Positions 7,432 to 15,948 of a DNA stretch of 64,000 nucleotides are shown in pieces. The stretch's first letter is position 1. Each line of letters opens with the position of its first letter. Origin of the DNA: CALECP01 sp964389925 (GTDB lineage: Bacteria; Chloroflexota; Anaerolineae; Promineifilales; Promineifilaceae); assembly GCA_964389925.1 (NCBI GenBank), contig CAYMGE010000022.1:3656-67655 (forward strand), given 5' to 3'. The position numbers and the translations under genes were made by a program. Below the pieces are notes generated by a model. That model made no database searches, was not told where the DNA came from, and was given only the letters and a program-made list of their open reading frames with translations.

Positions 7432-9438
7432 TTGAAAAGCATTTGGAACGATACTGACGCAGCAGCCTACGCGGATGATCCGCTGGCAATGCGCGTCTAC
7501 ACTTCTCGATTACTGGGCAGCAACCCTGCCCTTGTGCTACACGGCGGTGGCAACACGTCCGTCAAGGCAACCGTCAACGATCTGTTTGGCGACCCTGTTG
7601 AACTGCTCTATGTGAAGGGGAGTGGTTGGGATTTAGGCACGATTGAAGCACCGGGATTTGCCCCTGTGCGGCTCGATGTCTTGATTCGCATGGCGCAGCT
7701 CGATACGTTGAGCGACACCGATATGGTGTTAAACCAGCGTGCGGCGATGATCGACCCGAACGCCCCCAACCCATCGGTTGAGGCGATTTTGCACGCGATC
7801 ATCCCGTTTAAGTTTGTCGATCACTCGCACGCCGATTCGGTTGTGACGATCACGAACACCCCCAACGGCGAGCAGAAAATCTGCGACATTTACGGCGAAA
7901 ATATGCTGATCGTGCCGTATGTGATGCCCGGCTTTATTTTGGCGAAGACAATTTATGAGATGACGAAGGGCTTTTCGGCCGAAAAATGGCACACTCTCGA
8001 CGGCATGATCCTGATGAATCACGGCGTTTTCTCCTTTGGTGCAGACGGCAAAACGAGCTATGAACGCCACATCGACATCGTGTCTAAGGCGGAGGCATAT
8101 CTGACCGAAACTGTGCCAGAATGGGTTGATATTTCTGTCGAGAAAGAGCCAAACGTGAGTGGTTTGGACGCAGAAAAATTATTGACGCTGGCACAACTTC
8201 GCAAGCAAGTATCTCAAAAGCGCGGTGTGCCAATGCTAGCCTCGCTTGACGGTTCACCCGCCGCTGTCGCGTTCTCCAACTTGACCAACGTCGCGGATAT
8301 TGCGACTCGCGGCCCCATGACCCCCGATCACGTCATTCGCACAAAGCGGGTTGCGCTGATCTTCGACGGGAAAAATCCAACCGAGAAAGTCGCCGCTTAC
8401 GCTGATGACTACGCGAATTATTTCGATAAGCACGCCGATGCGAGTTTGAAGATTCTGGATGCCGCGCCGCGTTGGGCAGTTTGGCAGGGTGAAGGGACGC
8501 TGGCATTCGGCCGAAATCCCAAAGAGACCAACATCATCACCGACATCAAGCGCCACACCCAACGCGCCATTCAGGTCAGCGAAATGCTCGGCGGCTGGTC
8601 GGCGTTGGACGCGCAACACATCTTTGACGTGGAGTATTGGGAGTTAGAACAGGCGAAACTCGCCAAAGGCGGCACGCCACCACCACTACAAGGCAAAATC
8701 GCTATCGTGTCGGGCGGTGCAAGCGGGATCGGGCTGGCATGCGTCAACGAGCTGAACGCGCAGGGCGCGGTCGTCGCCGTGCTGGACATCAATCCTGACA
8801 CGGCCGAACAGTTCAACACACCCAATCAGCATGGCATTGTCTGCGACGTGACCGACTTTGCCCAGCTTGAGGCCGCTGTCGCCGCTACCGTGCAAACATT
8901 TGGCGGCCTCGACATTTTGATTCTCAACGCGGGGATGTTGCCACCGAGTCAGCCGATTGCCGACATGAGCGCGGACAATTGGGCAAAAAGCGTGGCGATC
9001 AACTTGACGAGTCAACAGCAGTTGCTCCAGCTTGCGATTCCATATTTGAAAGAGGGGCTTGATCCCGCCGTCGTCATGATTGCGTCCAAAAATGTGCCGG
9101 CACCGGGTCCGGGCGCATCCGCCTACTCTGCCACCAAAGCGGGGGCAACACAGCTTGCCCGTGTCGCCGCGCTCGAACTGGCAGAATTTGGCATTCGCGT
9201 CAACATGCTGCATCCCAACGCCGTGTTTGACACGGCACTCTGGACAGAGGAAGTGCTACAACAGCGGGCGCACCATTATGGGATGACGGTTGAGCAGTAT
9301 AAAGCGCGTAATATGTTGGGGGTTGAGGTGAGATCGGCCGATGTCGCCGCCCTCGCCTGTGCAATGGCAGGGCAGCTATTCAGCCGCACGACGGGCGCAC
9401 AACTGCCAATTGATGGTGGAAATGAGCGCGTGATTTAA
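7432..9438 (+). CDS. Bifunctional class II aldolase / short-chain dehydrogenase (rhamnulose-phosphate-aldolase-like)
   Basis: In this 668-residue fusion, residues about 20-300 form a class II aldolase/adducin domain with the metal-binding FVDHSHADSV and MNHGVFSFG. Residues about 420-668 form an NAD(P)-dependent short-chain dehydrogenase: IVSGGASGIG nucleotide loop, LNAGM, and the YSATK active-site Tyr/Lys. This architecture is found in enzymes that cleave L-rhamnulose-1-phosphate or a related sugar phosphate and oxidise the lactaldehyde formed. The exact sugar cannot be read here and no other sugar-catabolic genes are adjacent. The start is TTG at 7432, chosen because AAGGAGA lies 8 bp upstream and the sequence begins MKSIWNDTDAAAY. 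Confidence 0.9.
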   Translation: MKSIWNDTDAAAYADDPLAMRVYTSRLLGSNPALVLHGGGNTSVKATVNDLFGDPVELLYVKGSGWDLGTIEAPGFAPVRLDVLIRMAQLDTLSDTDMVLNQRAAMIDPNAPNPSVEAILHAIIPFKFVDHSHADSVVTITNTPNGEQKICDIYGENMLIVPYVMPGFILAKTIYEMTKGFSAEKWHTLDGMILMNHGVFSFGADGKTSYERHIDIVSKAEAYLTETVPEWVDISVEKEPNVSGLDAEKLLTLAQLRKQVSQKRGVPMLASLDGSPAAVAFSNLTNVADIATRGPMTPDHVIRTKRVALIFDGKNPTEKVAAYADDYANYFDKHADASLKILDAAPRWAVWQGEGTLAFGRNPKETNIITDIKRHTQRAIQVSEMLGGWSALDAQHIFDVEYWELEQAKLAKGGTPPPLQGKIAIVSGGASGIGLACVNELNAQGAVVAVLDINPDTAEQFNTPNQHGIVCDVTDFAQLEAAVAATVQTFGGLDILILNAGMLPPSQPIADMSADNWAKSVAINLTSQQQLLQLAIPYLKEGLDPAVVMIASKNVPAPGPGASAYSATKAGATQLARVAALELAEFGIRVNMLHPNAVFDTALWTEEVLQQRAHHYGMTVEQYKARNMLGVEVRSADVAALACAMAGQLFSRTTGAQLPIDGGNERVI

Positions 9439-9465
9439 CAAGACCACAGACATTCTGTGCGTGTT

Positions 9466-9498
9466 AGCCCGACCCCTTAAATGAGGTCGGGCTTTTTT
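9466..9498. terminator. Rho-independent terminator
   Basis: Stem AGCCCGACC (9466-9474) pairs with GGTCGGGCT (9485-9493), followed by a T-run. It serves the aldolase gene and lies just beyond the 3' end of the convergent protease. Confidence 0.9.
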
Positions 9499-9500
9499 GT

Positions 9501-12500
9501 TTACCCTTCAGGCAATAGACCAAGCCAATAATCACTACCGCTCCAATAGTAGCTACCCGACCAGTAGTAGCTGCCATTCCAATAGTAGGTTGCCAGATCA
9601 TAGAGCGTGTTGCCAGACCAATAGTATGTGCCACCCCAGTAATAGGTTCCAGACCAATAGTAGGTTCCGCTCCAATAATAAGTGCCGCTCCAGTAGTAAG
9701 TGCCGCTCCAGTAATAGGTTCCAGACCAATAGTAGGTCCCATTCCAGAAGTAGCCGTCGGACTCGGCCGATAATGCGCTTTCATTTGTCACCCGCACTAT
9801 CGGCTCAACACCTGCATCAATGACGACGTTTGTGCAGCGATACTGATTGCCACTCTGCTGTTTGGCAACCACCCAACGGTGATTGCGGTAGGTTTGCTGC
9901 GTGACCGTTTGACCCGGCTGGATCGTCTGACGCATTTCAGGGCTGCCGCTATAGTTTATCCAGAACAAATACATCGTTTCGTCACTCAGATTTTTCACCA
10001 TCAGCGTCGTGCTACCGATGCCGATCAACTCAGAGCGCACGCTGTCTAGTTCCTCACAGCGTGGGTCGCGCCCATGTATACGATAGCCACCCGCTGCCTC
10101 GTCATAGTAAGCAGGGCCGACATAACGTCCGCCAGCCTGCATATTTTGTGAGACATTGCCGCTATAATTGCCATAGATGGCGTTATAGGGATTGATGCGA
10201 CCAGCTCCTTGCTGGAAGATGCTAAACGTCGTCTGCTGACCGGCCGCGTTATGGACAAGCGGCTGTGCCGATGCTTGTAGGCGGAATTTGACTTGATCGG
10301 GGGTCAGGTTGGGATTTTCTTGCAACATGAGCGCAACTACGCCAGAGGTAGCGGCGGTAGCGGCCGATGTACCCGATCCCAAATAGTAGCCGTTGTCTGT
10401 TCTTTGTACCTTTTTGTTTGTCGCGTATCGACTATTTGAGAGCTGCGGCTGGGCGATATGTGCGCCCGGTGCAACGATGTCGGGCTTGACAAAGCCCATT
10501 TCTGTCGGCCCTGCCGCGCTAAATGGTGGAATGTAGTCATCGCTTGGATCGCCTACGGTGTAGGCATCCGTGTACGCACCGACTGTGATGACCATCGGAT
10601 CATTGCCCGGAATTGTGATAGAACCGGCATACGGGCCTGTGTTACCGGCCGCGGCAACGACGACGATACCGGCATCCCATAACAGTTCGACTGCTGTGTT
10701 GATCGGGTTTTCCCAATAAGGCCCCGTCACAGGCCCCATCAACGATAGATTGACGACACGAATGTTTAACGCTGTGCGATTGTTATAGATAAACTCAAGC
10801 CCGCGTAATACGTCTCCATAAGTTGATTTACCATCGGGATCAAGCACGCGAATATCATAAATGTTTGCATTGGGCGCAACGCTGACATACTGTCCGTTGT
10901 GCTGCTCATTGCCAGCGATGATGCTCGCCATAAACGTACCATGACCATTCTCATCAACGTCCGTTTGAGGCAAAGCATTGTAACGAAGAACAACATTGTC
11001 TTTGAGAACGGCCGGATTGACACCTGTATCGACAACGGCGATACCGATGCCATTTCCACGAATGCCATTGTTGTGAACGGCGGGGATGCCGAGTTCATTT
11101 AAGTAGTCAAGGGGGGTCACTTGGGCGGCTGTAACTTTTTGTGTCTCGTATGGTGCTAGGTAGCTGCCATCGACGATTTCGCGCTGACCGCCCGGCACGC
11201 GCCACGCGACTGAAATGTGATCCCCTCCTGTGCCTTCTTTGTGCAGCACTTCGATGTAATAGCGTTGTCCACCTTCAAGGCGAATGTCGGCCGATTCCTG
11301 AGAGGCTTGCCAATCCCACTCGTGATAGTATGTCCACTCGGTGGCACTTGCAATCATTTGCGCTTCATCGGGGCGGTCGGTTGTGCTAAGGAAGAGTTGG
11401 GCGGAATTATTGCCAGCCACCCAAAAGGTGTAGTCACCTGTCACGGGTGGATAGATATACCCTCGTATGCGTGCGCCATAGTTGTCGGCACGATTTGGTG
11501 CTAAATCCAACTGATCTATCTCAATTGCGCCAGATGGCGTGTTTGGATAGTTAGCGTGATCGAGCAGGTGGTTTACGTCTGTGCCGGGGATGTTCAGCCA
11601 GTATTCACGCGAGATCGTGCCACGACTGTCATCGGGGCGCGTGCGGAAAAGCGCACTGTTGGGAATCGGCCGTTTCGATAAATTAGGCCCTTGATAAGAG
11701 ACCGAGAGCGCATCATTGCCCGTCGCCTCAAAATAGTCAACCATGATGTTGTGATAGCCACGCTTTAGAAAGATCGTGCCAGACCGCTCTTGCAGCCCAT
11801 GTAGGCCATCGTTGTCTACGACAATTTGGCTGTTGATTCGCAAGCGACTGCCCTCGTCTGACTGTGTGTAGAACGTGTAATCACCATCAACAGCGACATA
11901 AACAAAGCCGCTATAGCGAAAAGCGTAATAGTCGGCTTGGGCACGTGGCGAGAGATCGAAATTGGCAACTGTGCCGTGATAGGTCGGGACGAGGTTTTCA
12001 AAGTTTGGCAACGCCGACCAAGCACCTTGATAGTACTGATAGTAAAGACCGTTGTCGCTGGTGCGAGATGTGTCATCTGTTTGCTGGTTTAGGGTGATAT
12101 TATCGAGGTAGAAGGTTGGCTGAGATGCTTCGGTCAAACTTTGCCAGATGATGCCATGAATGCGCGTATCGGCCGACAGCATCTCATCCAGCGCGACCTC
12201 ATATTTGACCCAAGCACCTTTCTCGGCCGTTACTGTCGTTTGCGACGCGCCCCAATCAATCCCATCGGCTGTCACCAACTGCAACCAGAGCGTCTGCCCG
12301 CCCGTTTCCCCGCCGTGTAGCCAAAAGCTCAATGTGTCTACTTCAGATGTGCGAAATGGCTCGTCTGTTTTCAGATAGAACGCCGCATGTGCCGCTTCAA
12401 GCGACACAGCGAGGCTATTAAGATTATCCGTTTGCGTTATCTCCGGGTTTGCGGCGTTTAGCTCGACCGATCCCCAAGGCATGACCTCCCAATTTGTCGC

Positions 12501-13031
12501 CAAGCTATCGGTGTACAGCAGTTGCGCCGACGAGTTAACAAATTCAACGGGTGCAGTATCTCGATTGTTTGATGCCTGCTGCGGTGTGCCTTCATTCGCC
12601 ACCGTCGGCAGATAGAGCGTGTAGAGGGTGGGGGGTTCTATCGGCCGACGTGCCGTTTGTGTGATAATCGCAGTCGAGGAAATCGCATTATCGAGCGTGT
12701 GTAAAGGCGCATCGAGCGCGACATTCTCAACGCCCTCTAGCGATTCCAACGCTGCCATTTGCAACGGCGGAATCGAGACCACGTAGCTGTCAATGAATGG
12801 TACTTCCTCAACAACCAGCCCGCCAACAGAGCCAATCGCCCTGTCGATGTCGGTGAAGCCATCGGCCGCACGCACCACAACACGTATTGTGGGCAGAGCT
12901 GATGTCTCATCAGCAGTCACTTGTTTGGGGGTTGCCCAAACGAAAAAGAGGCCAATGATGACAATGACCAGAACGGTTAAACGTTGGAAGGAATTTTCCT
13001 TGGAGACTTTACCAATACATTCAAACATCAA
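9501..13031 (-). CDS. Secreted S8 subtilisin-like protease with PA14 domains and YYWSGT tail
   Basis: A 1176-residue exported protein. A signal anchor lies near 18-38 (LTVLVIVIIGLFFVWA). An I9-like propeptide (about 48-115) is followed by a carbohydrate-binding-like beta domain (about 165-320). Two PA14-type domains come next (about 325-470 and 475-640; GDYTFYTQSDEG, GDYTFWVAGN). The subtilase domain (about 650-960) has the triad Asp in IAVVDTGVN, His in NGHGTFMAS and Ser in GSGTSAATA. The C-terminus carries eleven hexads of YYWSGT type. Placing PA14 domains between propeptide and catalytic domain is unusual. It probably degrades extracellular protein or matures cell-surface proteins. It is a single gene, convergent with the aldolase gene. 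Confidence 0.93.
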   Translation of the reverse strand: MMFECIGKVSKENSFQRLTVLVIVIIGLFFVWATPKQVTADETSALPTIRVVVRAADGFTDIDRAIGSVGGLVVEEVPFIDSYVVSIPPLQMAALESLEGVENVALDAPLHTLDNAISSTAIITQTARRPIEPPTLYTLYLPTVANEGTPQQASNNRDTAPVEFVNSSAQLLYTDSLATNWEVMPWGSVELNAANPEITQTDNLNSLAVSLEAAHAAFYLKTDEPFRTSEVDTLSFWLHGGETGGQTLWLQLVTADGIDWGASQTTVTAEKGAWVKYEVALDEMLSADTRIHGIIWQSLTEASQPTFYLDNITLNQQTDDTSRTSDNGLYYQYYQGAWSALPNFENLVPTYHGTVANFDLSPRAQADYYAFRYSGFVYVAVDGDYTFYTQSDEGSRLRINSQIVVDNDGLHGLQERSGTIFLKRGYHNIMVDYFEATGNDALSVSYQGPNLSKRPIPNSALFRTRPDDSRGTISREYWLNIPGTDVNHLLDHANYPNTPSGAIEIDQLDLAPNRADNYGARIRGYIYPPVTGDYTFWVAGNNSAQLFLSTTDRPDEAQMIASATEWTYYHEWDWQASQESADIRLEGGQRYYIEVLHKEGTGGDHISVAWRVPGGQREIVDGSYLAPYETQKVTAAQVTPLDYLNELGIPAVHNNGIRGNGIGIAVVDTGVNPAVLKDNVVLRYNALPQTDVDENGHGTFMASIIAGNEQHNGQYVSVAPNANIYDIRVLDPDGKSTYGDVLRGLEFIYNNRTALNIRVVNLSLMGPVTGPYWENPINTAVELLWDAGIVVVAAAGNTGPYAGSITIPGNDPMVITVGAYTDAYTVGDPSDDYIPPFSAAGPTEMGFVKPDIVAPGAHIAQPQLSNSRYATNKKVQRTDNGYYLGSGTSAATAATSGVVALMLQENPNLTPDQVKFRLQASAQPLVHNAAGQQTTFSIFQQGAGRINPYNAIYGNYSGNVSQNMQAGGRYVGPAYYDEAAGGYRIHGRDPRCEELDSVRSELIGIGSTTLMVKNLSDETMYLFWINYSGSPEMRQTIQPGQTVTQQTYRNHRWVVAKQQSGNQYRCTNVVIDAGVEPIVRVTNESALSAESDGYFWNGTYYWSGTYYWSGTYYWSGTYYWSGTYYWSGTYYWGGTYYWSGNTLYDLATYYWNGSYYWSGSYYWSGSDYWLGLLPEG
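9519..9752 (-). repeat. 18-bp tandem repeats encoding (T/S)YYW(S/N/G)G hexads
   Basis: Seven contiguous TYYWSG-type hexads, a seven-residue interruption (NTLYDLA) and four more degenerate hexads make up the C-terminal 80 residues of the protease. Three aromatic residues per six suggest a stacked, adhesive or carbohydrate-binding strand. Confidence 0.92.
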
Positions 13032-13124
13032 TTGCTCCTACAAAAGCAGATAAATTCGGGTGGGGTATACGGGGTGATTTGAAACGTTCACGCCAGCAGT
13101 AAATCTGAGTTTAGGACTTTTTTC

Positions 13125-13793
13125 TTACAGGGGAGCTTGCAATGTGTAGAGATGGGCGTTTTTGTGCTTACCCACGCGAACGACGAGGTTGAGCTTGTGT
13201 AGACAGTACGCCATTTGTTGGGCGCGACGACGTGGAATGTTCGCGTGCTGGGCGAGATCGGCCGTCGTAAAAGGAGACGGAAGCGTGTCGGGGAGCAGGA
13301 GAAGCAGATCGGCCGAGTTCTCGATTCGTACCCAGTCGGTGACCTGCAACAACCGTCGCGCCGTTATCATCCAGCCGCGTCGCCGCCCATACCGCCGCTT
13401 TGGATCATACTCGCGCTCAATTTCGTCTTGTACCAAGAGCAGTTCGAGCGAAAGATTGGGGTCATCGAGCGACGTTGGGAGCGAGACAAGTTCATCAAAG
13501 ATGTCGTAGAGCGTGCCACGCTTGGGTGACTTACGGCGTTTGCCCGCCTTGATGATCCAGCGTTCGGCCGCAATCGGGTAGACAATCGTCATGGGATGGG
13601 TGGGCAGAAAATGGGTTAGTTTGGGACGCAGGCGGCCGAAGCTGCCCGTCTGTACCTCGATCAACTGCTCCCCACGCACAATGTCGATCACGTAGCCGTC
13701 TAGTGGAACCTCGAACTGGTCGGCCGATTGCGCCAGCCACTCTTTGACCTGTGCGTGTAGCTCGCGCTCATTCAACGTCCCAATCCCAGACAT
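13125..13793 (-). CDS. Uncharacterised protein: PD-(D/E)XK-like nuclease domain with C-terminal winged helix
   Basis: I start it at the ATG at 13793 (MSGIGTLNERELHAQVKEWL), giving 222 residues; the longer ORF reads into an upstream repeat. The N-terminal half has the layout of a PD-(D/E)XK fold: an initial helix, GYVIDIVRGEQLIEVQTGSF with Asp and E-x-Q, then strand-helix-strand (MTIVYPIA). A basic middle section (YDPKRRYGRRRGW) leads to a winged-helix-like C-terminus, FTTADLAQHANIPRRRAQQM. It resembles a conserved family of unknown function that pairs a restriction-like fold with DNA binding. Divergent neighbour: the DUF255 protein. The fold assignment is from motif reading only. Confidence 0.6.
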   Translation of the reverse strand: MSGIGTLNERELHAQVKEWLAQSADQFEVPLDGYVIDIVRGEQLIEVQTGSFGRLRPKLTHFLPTHPMTIVYPIAAERWIIKAGKRRKSPKRGTLYDIFDELVSLPTSLDDPNLSLELLLVQDEIEREYDPKRRYGRRRGWMITARRLLQVTDWVRIENSADLLLLLPDTLPSPFTTADLAQHANIPRRRAQQMAYCLHKLNLVVRVGKHKNAHLYTLQAPL

Positions 13794-13870
13794 CCCAGAA
13801 GTGTAGCGAAAAAAGTATGAGTGACCCGAACTTGCGTACATTATTGGAACAGATGGTATGATCAGCGCAT

Positions 13871-13930
13871 TAAACGTAGCACAGGCATCCCGGCCTGTGA
13901 GCCACGCGCAGTCAACATGTCTGCGGCACA
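13871..13930. repeat. Dispersed repeat copy (family A)
   Basis: TAAACGTAGCACAGGCATCC...CCTGTGAGCCACGCGCAG..GTCTGCGGCACA. Related sequence occurs at 52044-52086 and, inverted, at 33068-33105. It lies between two divergent genes. Confidence 0.7.
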
Positions 13931-13943
13931 CTGAGGAATAACT

Positions 13944-15944
13944 ATGCCCAACCGCCTTGCCAATGAGAGCAGCCCCTACCTACTCCAACACGCCAACAAC
14001 CCCGTCAACTGGTATCCATGGGGCGAGGAAGCCCTCACCCTTGCCAAAACAGAAGACAAACCGATTTTGATTAGCGTCGGCTATGCCGCCTGCCACTGGT
14101 GCCATGTCATGGAGCATGAATCCTTTGAAGATGAACGCATTGCGGCATTTATGAACAAGCATTTTGTCAATATAAAGGTAGACCGCGAAGAACGCCCCGA
14201 CCTCGATCAAATCTACATGAGCGCAGTACAGGCGATGACGGGGCAAGGTGGCTGGCCGATGAACGTCTTTTTGACCCCTGCCGGTGAGCCATTTTATGGC
14301 GGAACTTACTACCCACCCACCCCACGCTACGGGATGGCGAGTTGGGGGCAGGTGCTGTCGGGGGTCGCCAATGCGTGGCAGACGCGCCGTAACGATCTCA
14401 CAAAACAGGCGGGGGAGATGGCTGAACATATCCAACGTGAGTTTGTACTGAAAGATCAAAACTATGTTCTCGATCCGCTGCTATTTGAGCGGGCGGAAAA
14501 ACAGTTTGACACGCAATTTGATCGCTCGCGCGGTGGCTTTGGCGGTGCGCCAAAGTTCCCACCCTCGATGTCGCTTGAGTTCTTGTTACGCATTGGCTCG
14601 TTAGACATGGCGACGACGACGCTCGACCAAATGGCGTGGGGCGGTATGTACGATCATGTCGGTGGTGGCTTTGCACGCTATTCGGTCGATGCACGCTGGC
14701 TCGTTCCTCATTTTGAGAAGATGCTCTACGACAATGCCCAACTCGCCCGCGTCTATCTGCACGCCTATCAGGTGACGGGCAACGCGCACTATCGCCAAGT
14801 TGTCGAAGAAACACTCGACTGGACGCTACGCGAAATGACAGAACAGGGCGGTGGTTTCTATAGCAGCCTCGATGCGGACAGTGAGGGAGTTGAGGGTAAA
14901 TTTTATGTCTGGTCGCGTGCCGAAATCGAGCAGGTTTTGGGAGCTGATGCACCGCTCTTCATGGCGCGATACGACGTGACCACACGCGGCAATTGGGAAG
15001 GCCATAACATTCTCAACACGACGAACAGCACGCTAGCAGATGTGGCGAGCCGCTTTGAACTGACAGTTGAAGCGGCACAGGATAAGCTATCGGCCGCACG
15101 GCAAAAGCTATTCGACGTGCGTGCCAAGCGCGTTTGGCCCGGCTTGGACGACAAAGTGCTGACCGCGTGGAACGGCTTGATGTTGGCAGCGATGGCTGAG
15201 GCAGGGCGTGTGCTAAAGCGCGACGACTATTTGGCAGCGGCCGTCAAAAATGCCGAATTTCTATATACAACGATGCGAACAGAATCAGGGCGATTACTGC
15301 GAACGTGGAAGGCCGGCAGCGCGGCAAAGTACAACGCCTATTTGGAAGATTACGCCTATCTAGCAGATGGTCTACTCGCACTCTATCAGACGACGTTCGA
15401 CGTGCGCTGGTTTGAGTGGGCGCAAGCGTTAACCGACAAAATGATGACTCACTTTCAGGATACGGAGAATGGCGGCTTTTTTGATACGTCAGATGACCAT
15501 GAGACGCTGTTGTATCGGCCGAAATCCCTCCAAGACAACGCCACTCCCTCCGCCAACGCGATGGCCTGCCGCGTTCTCATCCTGATGAATCTCTTCACGG
15601 GGGATGGCGCACTCGCCGACTATGCCGAAGAGATGGTCGCCGCGCTCTATCCCGCGCTGGCGCAATATCCCAACGGGTTCGCCCACTGGCTGGGCTGCGC
15701 GTGGCTGTTGTTGAGCGAGCCAAAAGAGGTCGCGTTGATCGGGGAGAATGTCGATGAATTGGCGGATGTCGTTTGGGAGCAGTTTCGGCCGAATGTCGTT
15801 GTCGCAGCTGGTACGGGAGAGGCCCCGCCGCTGTTGGCACATCGATCACAGATGGGCGGTCGGCCGACAGCCTATGTCTGCCAAAACTTTGTCTGTCAAC
15901 TTCCCGTCACCAACCCAGATCAACTTCGCGCACAGTTAGCATAA
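13944..15944 (+). CDS. DUF255 thioredoxin-fold protein (YyaL / SPATA20 family)
   Basis: A 666-residue protein beginning MPNRLANESSPYLLQHANNP, the hallmark of this family. The thioredoxin-like domain (about 1-160) has the redox motif CHWCHVMEHESF near residue 50 and GGWPMNVFLTP. The remaining about 500 residues form the alpha/alpha-barrel part related to six-hairpin glycosidases and epimerases (GGGFARYSVDARWLVPHFEKMLYDN). The biochemical role of the family is not settled. The position 4 bp before the amidohydrolase suggests co-transcription. Length and motifs are normal. Confidence 0.93.
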   Translation: MPNRLANESSPYLLQHANNPVNWYPWGEEALTLAKTEDKPILISVGYAACHWCHVMEHESFEDERIAAFMNKHFVNIKVDREERPDLDQIYMSAVQAMTGQGGWPMNVFLTPAGEPFYGGTYYPPTPRYGMASWGQVLSGVANAWQTRRNDLTKQAGEMAEHIQREFVLKDQNYVLDPLLFERAEKQFDTQFDRSRGGFGGAPKFPPSMSLEFLLRIGSLDMATTTLDQMAWGGMYDHVGGGFARYSVDARWLVPHFEKMLYDNAQLARVYLHAYQVTGNAHYRQVVEETLDWTLREMTEQGGGFYSSLDADSEGVEGKFYVWSRAEIEQVLGADAPLFMARYDVTTRGNWEGHNILNTTNSTLADVASRFELTVEAAQDKLSAARQKLFDVRAKRVWPGLDDKVLTAWNGLMLAAMAEAGRVLKRDDYLAAAVKNAEFLYTTMRTESGRLLRTWKAGSAAKYNAYLEDYAYLADGLLALYQTTFDVRWFEWAQALTDKMMTHFQDTENGGFFDTSDDHETLLYRPKSLQDNATPSANAMACRVLILMNLFTGDGALADYAEEMVAALYPALAQYPNGFAHWLGCAWLLLSEPKEVALIGENVDELADVVWEQFRPNVVVAAGTGEAPPLLAHRSQMGGRPTAYVCQNFVCQLPVTNPDQLRAQLA

Positions 15945-15948
15945 AATC

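Noticed and set aside
9497..9823. Plus-strand ORF rich in Ser/Asn/Arg opposite the protease tail
   Set aside because: It is the complement of the YYWSGT repeats; the subtilase frame is clearly the coding one.
13794..13931. 46-residue N-terminal extension of the PD-(D/E)XK-like protein
   Set aside because: It translates dispersed repeat sequence and lacks resemblance to protein; ATG 13793 starts the conserved-looking part.
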